64,000 bases of DNA from the NCBI GenBank assembly GCA_031400505.1, contig JANNPZ010000038.1:109990-173989 (forward strand), read 5' to 3'. A program made the translations under genes and the position numbers. Position 1 is the stretch's first letter. Each line of letters starts with the position of its first letter. This DNA comes from JAIYDJ01 sp031400505. GTDB taxonomy: Bacteria > Pseudomonadota > Alphaproteobacteria > Rhodobacterales > Rhodobacteraceae. Below, one piece after another: positions 55,181 through 61,924 of this stretch. Below the pieces are notes generated by a model. It was given only the letters and a program-made list of their open reading frames with translations, was not told the origin of the DNA and did not search any database.

Positions 55181-55219
55181 ATGCCCGAAGGGGGCCATCC
55201 CTTCGGGCATTTCTTTTTG
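55181..55219 (+). terminator. Strong rho-independent terminator after the binding-protein gene
   Basis: A 12-bp perfect stem, ATGCCCGAAGGG (55181-55192) and CCCTTCGGGCAT (55199-55210), with a 6-nt loop, followed by TTCTTTTTG. It lies 25 bp after the stop codon of the polyamine-type binding protein. Confidence 0.93.
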
Positions 55220-55294
55220 GTTTTCGATGCTCTGTGACGCATGCGACTGGGCCGCGTGGATTTTGGGGATCATTTGCCCCGGAACGACCGCATC

Positions 55295-55322
55295 TTGCGA
55301 AGCCCGCCGCAACCCCTTATGT
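55295..55322 (+). promoter_or_regulatory. Candidate promoter of ssrA
   Basis: TTGCGA (55295-55300), 16 bp, TTATGT (55317-55322). This would start transcription near 55329, just before the acceptor half of the permuted tmRNA. Sequence match only. Confidence 0.5.
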
Positions 55323-55328
55323 TGCTTC

Positions 55329-55648
55329 TGTTCCGGCTCGCCGGGACTATGGCGATAAACGCACCCGTAATAAACGGCTCGGACCCGGGGGCGGTACCCG
55401 GCGGCTCCACCAAAACTCCCGCATTGGGGACGAATGGGGCCGAAACAGGATCGACGGACGTCTAAAGGGGCCAGCTTTTGCTCGGTGAGGTACCACCGTT
55501 ATCGGTCCACAAGTACAGTTGCCAATGACAACCGTGCTCCGATGGCTCTGGCTGCGTAAGCAGTTCGAACATCGAAACTTAAGTCCTTGCGCTTAGCCGC
55601 GTAAGGCGGGGTTCGCAGGCACCTGGCAACAGAAGCCTGCACTTCATT
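55329..55648 (+). ncRNA. ssrA: tmRNA, two-piece circularly permuted (ssrA)
   Basis: tmRNA rescues stalled ribosomes and adds a degradation tag. The gene is permuted: the acceptor piece comes first and ends in CGGCTCC-A-CCA (55402-55412), then a 23-nt intervening segment, then the coding piece starts GGGGCCG (55436-55442). The two pair as a 7-bp acceptor stem with one G-U. The universal 5' element AGGATCGACGG follows at 55447. The tag frame at 55521-55559 reads ANDNRAPMALAA-stop, the alphaproteobacterial form. A late hairpin GCAGGC/GCCTGC (55615-55640) probably lies near the 3' end. Outer limits are approximate. Confidence 0.93.
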
Positions 55649-55718
55649 CGATTTGCCCAAGGTAGCTATGATCCCGCCGTCCCCAGAATTCAGACGTGAA
55701 TAACGAAAGACTGCCGAC

Positions 55719-56270
55719 ATGTCCCAGCGTCACCTTGCGTTCGCCGTGACCTTCTTCGCCCTTTCAACTGTCGCCCAGGCCGATCCCCTGCCCGGTATCC
55801 GTTTTGACATTATGCCGGTGGGCTGTCGCATGCATGGCACCTATTCGACGGGCGAGCAGGTTGTCGATGAGTATATCGGTCTTGACGCGGGCAAGCATGT
55901 GATCAAGACCGCCGCAGGACCAGCGGGAAAGAAACTGATCCGGACCACGGATTATGACCGGAACGGCTTCATGATCCGCAAGGACTGGGCAGGGGGAAAG
56001 TGGGAAACCTTCAGCCCCTATTCCTGTTTCGACGTGCCCGGGACCTGCCGCTATACCTACCAGAATGCCGACGGACAAACTTCGGTGTTTGTCGGCAAGG
56101 TGACCCGGAAAGGCAAATCCCTGGTCAGCACCGGCGGGTTTCAGGGCGAGCCCCCGTTTCCGGCCGCCCGCGTGACCCCCGGCCCGTTCAACAACGGCGA
56201 AAGCTTCAGCGACGGGTCGGTGTCGTTCAAGATCACCAAATATGAAAACTGCGGTGGCCTGTCGTCCTGA
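55719..56270 (+). CDS. Secreted protein of unknown function
   Basis: A 183-residue protein with signal peptide LAFAVTFFALSTVAQA (cleavage near residue 21). The mature part has four Cys (PVGCRMHG, PYSCFDVPGTCRY, KYENCGGLSS), which could form two disulfides, and a beta-rich, aromatic composition (YTYQNADGQTSVFVGKVTRKG). I do not recognise the family. It stands between ssrA and the chromate genes. A 7-bp hairpin without a T-run follows at 56294-56314. Confidence 0.8.
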   Translation: MSQRHLAFAVTFFALSTVAQADPLPGIRFDIMPVGCRMHGTYSTGEQVVDEYIGLDAGKHVIKTAAGPAGKKLIRTTDYDRNGFMIRKDWAGGKWETFSPYSCFDVPGTCRYTYQNADGQTSVFVGKVTRKGKSLVSTGGFQGEPPFPAARVTPGPFNNGESFSDGSVSFKITKYENCGGLSS

Positions 56271-56369
56271 CGGGGCGGCTTGACCTTTCCGCAGCGCCAA
56301 GGCACGTTTGGCGCATGGGGTCCGCGCGCCTCGTGAGGTGTCAAACCAAAGCCGCATCCCCCTTTTCAT

Positions 56370-57182
56370 ATGGATGCACCCATGCCCGGACCCAACATGA
56401 TTTCTCCCGCCCAACTGGCGCGCCTGACAGGCACGCCCGACGCACCCGCCCTGATCGACGTGCGCCTGCCCGAAGACCACGCCGCCGACCCCCATCAGGT
56501 GCCCGGATCGGTCTGGGTTCCCTATCAGGACGTCGAAGCCCTGATCCCCACCCTTCAAGGCCGCCGCGCCGTGGTGATCTGCAAACGCGGTCGCAAACTG
56601 TCTGAAGGGGCCGCGGCCCTTCTGCGGCTGTCCGGCATCCCGGCAGAAGGGCTGGAAGGCGGCACGATCGGCTGGCGCGATGCGGGCCTTCCACTGCTCC
56701 CGGCCGCCCTGCTGCCCGCAACGGCCCTGTGGGTGACCCGCCACCGCCCCAAGATCGACCGCATCGCCTGCCCCTGGCTGATCCGCCGCTTCATCAATCC
56801 CGCAGCGCGGTTCCTGTTCGTGGCCCCGTCCGAAGTGCCAGCAGTGGCCGAGTTCTTCGGCGCAACGCCCTTCGACATCGAGGGGGTGACCTACACTCAT
56901 CGGGGCGACGGGTGCAGCTTTGATGCGCTCTTGGACGATTTCGCGCTGCACACCCCGGCGCTGGATCGTCTGGCCCTGGTTGTCCGCGCCGCCGACACCG
57001 ACCGGCACGATCTGTCGCCGCAGGCTGCAGGGTTGCTTGCGATTTCGGTCGGGTTGTCACGCCAGTTTCGTGATGATCTGGAACAGCTTGAGGCTGGAAT
57101 GGCGATCTACGACGCGCTTTACCGTTGGGCGCGCGACGGGTTCGACGAAGGCCACGACTGGCCCGCAGGACGCAGTGCATGA
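56370..57182 (+). CDS. Rhodanese / ChrB-type chromate resistance fusion protein
   Basis: A 270-residue protein. Residues ~10-110 are a rhodanese domain (ALIDVRLPEDHAADPHQVPGS) with the active-site loop CKRGRKLSEG, Cys present. Residues ~120-260 are a ChrB C-terminal domain (WVTRHRPKIDRIACPWLIRRFI, DIEGVTYTHRGDGCSFDALLDDF, LVVRAADTDRHDLSPQAAG). ChrB proteins regulate or support chromate resistance. It overlaps chrA by 4 bp, so the two act together. No clear ribosome-binding site precedes 56370; ATGs at 56382 and 56397 are alternatives. Confidence 0.88.
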   Translation: MDAPMPGPNMISPAQLARLTGTPDAPALIDVRLPEDHAADPHQVPGSVWVPYQDVEALIPTLQGRRAVVICKRGRKLSEGAAALLRLSGIPAEGLEGGTIGWRDAGLPLLPAALLPATALWVTRHRPKIDRIACPWLIRRFINPAARFLFVAPSEVPAVAEFFGATPFDIEGVTYTHRGDGCSFDALLDDFALHTPALDRLALVVRAADTDRHDLSPQAAGLLAISVGLSRQFRDDLEQLEAGMAIYDALYRWARDGFDEGHDWPAGRSA

Positions 57183-58429
57183 CGCCCACCTTACCCGAAC
57201 TGACCCGCAGCTTCGCTCGTATCGGACTGTTGTCCTTTGGCGGCCCTGCAGCACAGATTGCCATGATGCACCGCGAAATCGTGGATGAACGCAAGTGGCT
57301 GGGGGAAAAAGAGTATCTGTCGGCCCTGTCATTCTGCATGCTGCTGCCGGGGCCAGAGGCGATGCAGCTAGCCACCTGGATCGGCTGGCGGACGCATGGG
57401 GTTCTCGGCGGGTTGATCACCGGGCTGTTGTTCGTGATGCCGGGGGCTGTCATCGTGCTGGCCCTGTCGATGATCTATGCCGCCTACGGCACCGTTCCAT
57501 TGGTTGCTGCGATGTTTACCGGTGTGCAGGCCGCTGTTTTGGCCGTCGTGATCGAAGCCTTGCTGCGCGTTTCACGCCGTGCCTTGAAGGGCACCGCGCA
57601 TTGGGTGATTGCGGGCCTCGCGTTCTTGGCTCTCTTTGCCTTTGCAATCCCGTTTCCTGCGGTGATCATCGCAGCCGGCCTTTACGGGTTTGTTACGGCT
57701 TCAGGGCCGGTTGGCCCGGCACCGCCTTTGGAAAACCACCCCAACACCGCGAGGACGGTCGCAATCTGGGGCGCGATCTGGCTGATCCCGCTCGCCGCTC
57801 TTGGCTTGTTCGAAGGGGGGTTGTTGTTCGAGATCGGCTTGTTCTTTTCCAAGCTCGCGGTGGTTACGTTTGGCGGAGCCTATGCCGTGCTGGCGTGGAT
57901 GGCGCAGGCGGTGGTCGAGGACAAGGGCTGGCTGACCTTGGCCCAAATGATGGATGGGCTGGGATTGGCCGAAACCACCCCAGGCCCGCTGATCCTGGTG
58001 ACCGAGTTTGTGGGCTACATGGCGGCATACCAGCAAGGCGGTATCTGGCTGGGCCTGGCAGGCGCCGGCGTTACGCTGTGGATGACCTTTGCGCCGTGTT
58101 TTCTGTGGATTTTTGCTGGCGCGCCATACATCGCGCGACTGACAGCACAGCCGCGTCTGTCTGGCGCGCTGGCGGCGATCATGGCGGCGGTGGTCGGCGT
58201 GATTGCCAACCTTTCCCTGTGGTTTGCAGCCCATGTGCTGTTTGCAACCGTGACACGCATCTCCACCGGCCCGTTGCACATGTTCGTGCCTGACCCGTTC
58301 ACATTGCGTTTGTCGGTGTTGGGAATTGCCCTTGTGGCGGCCTATGTCCTGCTGGTGCGCCACTGGCCTTTGCTGGTTGTCTTGTTGCTGTGCGGCGGCG
58401 CATCCTGCCTGATGGCCCTTGCAACCTGA
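57179..58429 (+). CDS. chrA: Chromate efflux transporter ChrA
   Basis: A 416-residue membrane protein starting MTPTLPELTRSFARIGLLSFGGPAAQ. It has the two homologous CHR halves of long-chain ChrA: the first with LSFGGPAAQIAMMHREIVDERKWLGE and LLPGPEAMQLATWIGW, the second with VTFGGAYAVLAWMAQAVVEDKGWLT and LAETTPGPLILVTEFVGY. About ten to twelve TM segments. It expels chromate. The ATG overlaps the ChrB-like stop (ATGA). Confidence 0.94.
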   Translation: MTPTLPELTRSFARIGLLSFGGPAAQIAMMHREIVDERKWLGEKEYLSALSFCMLLPGPEAMQLATWIGWRTHGVLGGLITGLLFVMPGAVIVLALSMIYAAYGTVPLVAAMFTGVQAAVLAVVIEALLRVSRRALKGTAHWVIAGLAFLALFAFAIPFPAVIIAAGLYGFVTASGPVGPAPPLENHPNTARTVAIWGAIWLIPLAALGLFEGGLLFEIGLFFSKLAVVTFGGAYAVLAWMAQAVVEDKGWLTLAQMMDGLGLAETTPGPLILVTEFVGYMAAYQQGGIWLGLAGAGVTLWMTFAPCFLWIFAGAPYIARLTAQPRLSGALAAIMAAVVGVIANLSLWFAAHVLFATVTRISTGPLHMFVPDPFTLRLSVLGIALVAAYVLLVRHWPLLVVLLLCGGASCLMALAT

Positions 58430-58508
58430 GGCGGTCAGTACAAGGCAATCCCCCCCTTTCATTCAGGGGCAAATCCCCTATGCTACGCGCAATGCGAGAG
58501 GGTTCACG

Positions 58509-58961
58509 ATGGCGCGGTCGATTGACTATGGCTTCTTGATGCACCGGGCCATGCGTGGTCTGATCCAGTCCGTGTTGACGGATATTTCCACAAACGGATT
58601 GCCCGGCGCGCATCATTTTTTCATCACATTCGACACCACGCACCCGGACGTCGCGATCGCGGATTGGCTGAAATCGCGCTATCCATTTGAAATGACAGTG
58701 GTAATTCAACACTGGTTCGAAAACCTGACCGTGACCGACGACGGTTTTTCGGTGACCCTGAACTTCGGAAATGCACCAGAACCACTGATCATCCCTTTTG
58801 ACGCTGTTCGCACCTTTGTCGATCCATCGGTCGAATTCGGCCTTCGGTTTGAACAGCACGAAGACGGCGTTGACGACGAGGTTGACATCGCGACCGAGGA
58901 AGAAGAGCCCCCCAGCCGCCCGGCAGAAGTCGTGAGCCTAGACAAGTTCCGCAAACAATAG
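58509..58961 (+). CDS. sspB: SspB family adaptor for ClpXP
   Basis: A 150-residue alphaproteobacterial SspB. It binds ssrA-tagged proteins and delivers them to ClpXP. The fold begins SIDYGFLMHRAMRGLIQSVL, then GAHHFFITFDTTHPDV, and IPFDAVRTFVDPSVEFGLRF; the acidic linker leads to the C-terminal ClpX-binding tail VVSLDKFRKQ. GAGAGG lies 7 nt before the ATG at 58509, so the longer frame from 58419 is rejected. It lies about 2.9 kb from ssrA. Confidence 0.92.
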   Translation: MARSIDYGFLMHRAMRGLIQSVLTDISTNGLPGAHHFFITFDTTHPDVAIADWLKSRYPFEMTVVIQHWFENLTVTDDGFSVTLNFGNAPEPLIIPFDAVRTFVDPSVEFGLRFEQHEDGVDDEVDIATEEEEPPSRPAEVVSLDKFRKQ

Positions 58962-59084
58962 ACCGACGCATTTGGGCAGCCTCGCATCGCATCCGCTCGC
59001 CTTCGCCGGGTCGGGGCCACCTCGGCAATTGATTTAGTCCGCCGGGCAGCCTACACCGACCACGTTCCCGAACAGGAGGCCCTG

Positions 59085-60479
59085 ATGCCCGCGATCCGTG
59101 TTGAAACCGACAGCTTTGGCCCGCTGGACGTGCCTGCCGACAAGTATTGGGGTGCACAAACCCAGCGTTCGATCCAGAACTTCCCGATCGGATGGGAAAA
59201 GCAGCCAATCGCGATTGTTCGGGCATTGGGCGTGATCAAGAAAGCTTGCGCCATGGTCAACGTGGCACAAGGCGACATGGACGCATCCTTGGGGCAGACG
59301 ATAGAGACGGCGGCGCAGGAAGTGATCGACGGCAAGTTTGACGACAACTTTCCGCTGGTTGTCTGGCAGACCGGATCAGGCACTCAGTCCAACATGAACG
59401 CCAACGAGGTCATCTCGAACCGCGCGATCGAAATGCTTGGTGGCGTGATGGGGTCGAAAAAGCCCGTGCATCCGAACGATCACGTCAACATGGGCCAGTC
59501 TTCCAACGACACGTTCCCCACGGCGATGCATGTGGCCATCGGGATGATGGCGCGCGATGTGCTGCTTCCGGGGCTACAAAAGCTGCAGACAGCGCTGATG
59601 AACAAGTCGCTGGAATTCAAGGACATCATCAAGATCGGGCGCACCCATACCCAGGACGCGACACCGCTTACGCTGGGACAGGAGTTTTCGGGCTATGCCC
59701 ATCAGGTGAGCCAAGGCATCTTGCGCGTGAACAAGGTCTTGCCCGAAATCTATGAACTCGCCCAAGGTGGCACGGCAGTGGGCACCGGATTGAACACAAG
59801 GGTCGGCTGGGATGTGCGGGTGGCCGCAAAGATCGCCGACATCACCGGCCTGCCGTTCGTAACCGCGCCGAACAAGTTCGAGGCGCTGGCCGCGCATGAT
59901 GCGATGGTGATGTTTTCGGGCGCGCTGAAAACAGTCGCCGTCAGCCTTTTCAAGATCGCCAACGACATGCGCCTTCTGGGCTCCGGACCCCGGTCGGGAC
60001 TGGGCGAATTGATCTTGCCAGAGAACGAACCTGGGTCGTCGATCATGCCGGGCAAGGTCAACCCCACGCAGGCCGAAGCCCTGACCATGGTTTGCGCGCA
60101 GGTTATGGGCAACGACGCCGCGGTGGGGTTTGCCGGCAGTCAAGGTCACTTCGAACTGAACGTATACAACCCGATGATGTCTTATAACGTGCTGCAATCC
60201 ATGCAGCTTCTGGGTGACGCCGCCGGATCTTTCACCGACAACATGGTTGTGGGCACGCAGGCGAACATCCCGCGGATTGACAAGCTGATGAAAGAGTCGC
60301 TGATGCTGGTCACGGCGCTGGCCCCCACGATCGGCTATGATGCGGCGAGCAAGGTGGCCAAGACCGCGCACAAGAATGGCACAACCCTGCGCGAGGAAGC
60401 CATTGCATTGGGGTATGTTGATGGTGAAACCTTCGACCGCATCGTTCGCCCCGAAGACATGATCGGTCCCAAGGGCTGA
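59085..60479 (+). CDS. fumC: Class II fumarate hydratase
   Basis: A 464-residue fumarase of the TCA cycle, converting fumarate to malate. Motifs are GSGTQSNMNANEVISNRA, VHPNDHVNMGQSSNDTFPTA, GRTHTQDATPLTLGQE and the signature GSSIMPGKVNPTQAE with the active-site Ser loop. AGGAGG lies before the ATG. Its stop overlaps the start of the DUF4169 gene. Confidence 0.97.
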   Translation: MPAIRVETDSFGPLDVPADKYWGAQTQRSIQNFPIGWEKQPIAIVRALGVIKKACAMVNVAQGDMDASLGQTIETAAQEVIDGKFDDNFPLVVWQTGSGTQSNMNANEVISNRAIEMLGGVMGSKKPVHPNDHVNMGQSSNDTFPTAMHVAIGMMARDVLLPGLQKLQTALMNKSLEFKDIIKIGRTHTQDATPLTLGQEFSGYAHQVSQGILRVNKVLPEIYELAQGGTAVGTGLNTRVGWDVRVAAKIADITGLPFVTAPNKFEALAAHDAMVMFSGALKTVAVSLFKIANDMRLLGSGPRSGLGELILPENEPGSSIMPGKVNPTQAEALTMVCAQVMGNDAAVGFAGSQGHFELNVYNPMMSYNVLQSMQLLGDAAGSFTDNMVVGTQANIPRIDKLMKESLMLVTALAPTIGYDAASKVAKTAHKNGTTLREEAIALGYVDGETFDRIVRPEDMIGPKG

Positions 60480-60643
60480 TGTCGCAGATCGTCAATCTGC
60501 GCGCGGCGCAAAAAACGCGCGACAGGGCAGCAAAAAAGACCCTCGCAGATCAAAACGCTGCCAAATTCGGGCGCAGCAAGGTCACGAAAGACCGCGAAGC
60601 CGCCAAGGCACGGCGCGACCTTGACGGGCATGAACGTGAGTGA
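60479..60643 (+). CDS. DUF4169 family small protein
   Basis: A 54-residue, very basic protein: MSQIVNLRAAQKTRDRAAKK, then KFGRSKVTKDREAAKARRD. This is the DUF4169 pattern (IVNLR...K..R...K...A..NAA.FGR.K). Function unknown. Its ATG overlaps the fumC stop by 1 bp and its end overlaps the RHH gene, so the three are likely one operon, an arrangement common in Rhodobacterales. Confidence 0.88.
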   Translation: MSQIVNLRAAQKTRDRAAKKTLADQNAAKFGRSKVTKDREAAKARRDLDGHERE

Positions 60644-60872
60644 TGACCGAGCACGGCAGTCCGCCGGACCGGTCAAGCATTCGCTGACCCTGCGGGGTCA
60701 CCGCACATCAGTGTCGCTGGAGGCAGAGTTCTGGGCTGCCTTCCGCACGATTGCAGAAGAACGGGGCTTGTCTTTGAACGAACTGGCCACCGAAATCGAT
60801 GCAGATCGCACATCTGACACGGGGCTCGCGTCAGCCATCCGCGTGTTTGTCTTGCGCTGCTATCTGCCCTGA
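60630..60872 (+). CDS. Ribbon-helix-helix domain protein
   Basis: An 80-residue protein starting MNVSDDRARQSAGPVKHSLT. The ribbon-helix-helix core is HSLTLRGHRTSVSLEAEFWAAFRTIAEERGLSLNELATEID, followed by GLASAIRVFVLRCYL, as in the RHH_4 family paired with DUF4169. A DNA-binding role is likely by family but no target is known. GTG at 60636 is an alternative start. Confidence 0.88.
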   Translation: MNVSDDRARQSAGPVKHSLTLRGHRTSVSLEAEFWAAFRTIAEERGLSLNELATEIDADRTSDTGLASAIRVFVLRCYLP

Positions 60873-60891
60873 CGGGAACAGCCTGGCCGGA

Positions 60892-61869
60892 TCAGCCGGT
60901 GCCCGTGTGCCGCAAAACGGACGGCAGCGGTGCCGGCACAGCCAGCACGGTGCCCGGCAAAGCCGCCGCCACATGTTCCGCTTCAGGCAAAAGACGCACC
61001 GCCCGCATTCCGCGGTTCTGCCCCAGTTTGCCCATCGCAAGGCGCCGCCCATCGAGGCCTTCAAACGTGATGCGATCAAGCGCCGCATGTTGCAACGGCA
61101 TCACCTCGCCGGGTTGCAGCGCCAGGACCACCGAAATTGGCAGGGTCAGCCGCGTCAGCACGGCCTCAAGCTGACAGTCAGCCCCGTTCACCCGGTCGGC
61201 AAGCTGGGCTGCAAACACCGGGCCCGGATCGATATCAACGACCGTTTTGGCAGGCCGCAACGGCAGCACGCCGCGCCCTTCGCCAGGAACCGCCAGCAGG
61301 ATGACGCCGGTTTTCGCGCCCTCGCTCAACGAGACGGTTGCGCGCAGCACGCGGTAGGGTTCGTCTTCCAGCAATAGCCCCAAAGGTCGCGGGTCATCCA
61401 GAAAAGATGCATAGCGAAAACTGCCCGCCCAAACCAGATCGGCGTCCTCGGCCAGGCCGGTCTCAAGATTCTTGAGAGCAAGATCGACAAATGCCGCAAC
61501 CATCGCGGCATCCGTGCGGGTTGGCTTGCGGGCCCGTGCCGGAATGGTCGACACGCAGCCCAAAGTCTGAGCTTCGATCAGGGCAGCAAGCACTGACGGA
61601 TCGGCCACCCAAAGCCCCATGGCCTGTTGCGGCCCTTCGAGAATACAAATCATCGCGCGATCAGGGGGAAGTTCCAGCAATTCCGCCAGTGACCGCCGCT
61701 CCAGTGTCAAAGAAACGATGTCGAGTTGCAGTTTGATCAGGTCGCGCGCAGATCGCGCCAGTGCAAGGCGCCAAGCCCGATCGGCTCCCGGTGCGCCATC
61801 GCCGGGATCAACCCGTGCGGAAACCAGCTTTTTGCGGATCACCCCAATTCGTGCTTCTGCCACGGCCAC
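60892..61869 (-). CDS. FliM/FliN family (SpoA domain) protein, orphan
   Basis: A 325-residue protein. The C-terminal ~90 residues resemble the SpoA (surface presentation of antigens) domain of flagellar C-ring proteins: LEAVLTRLTLPISVVLALQPGEVMPL, then DRITFEGLDGRRLAMGKLGQNRGMRAVRL. The N-terminal two-thirds contain a FliM-middle-like region (ERRSLAELLELPPDRAMICILEGP). No other motility gene is in view, so whether it works in a flagellar motor or elsewhere is open. Confidence 0.78.
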   Translation of the reverse strand: MAVAEARIGVIRKKLVSARVDPGDGAPGADRAWRLALARSARDLIKLQLDIVSLTLERRSLAELLELPPDRAMICILEGPQQAMGLWVADPSVLAALIEAQTLGCVSTIPARARKPTRTDAAMVAAFVDLALKNLETGLAEDADLVWAGSFRYASFLDDPRPLGLLLEDEPYRVLRATVSLSEGAKTGVILLAVPGEGRGVLPLRPAKTVVDIDPGPVFAAQLADRVNGADCQLEAVLTRLTLPISVVLALQPGEVMPLQHAALDRITFEGLDGRRLAMGKLGQNRGMRAVRLLPEAEHVAAALPGTVLAVPAPLPSVLRHTGTG

Positions 61870-61924
61870 CCTCGCCTATTCAATGCGCAACGTCAGTGTT
61901 GGGTCAAAACGCTTACCAAACCGT

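Noticed and set aside
55499..55720. 73-codon open frame on the minus strand
   Set aside because: It is antisense to the tmRNA coding piece and has no ribosome-binding site or family features.
56294..56314. 7-bp hairpin GCGCCAA/TTGGCGC after the secreted-protein gene
   Set aside because: No T-rich tract follows, so it is not listed as a terminator; it may still be a weak RNA structure.
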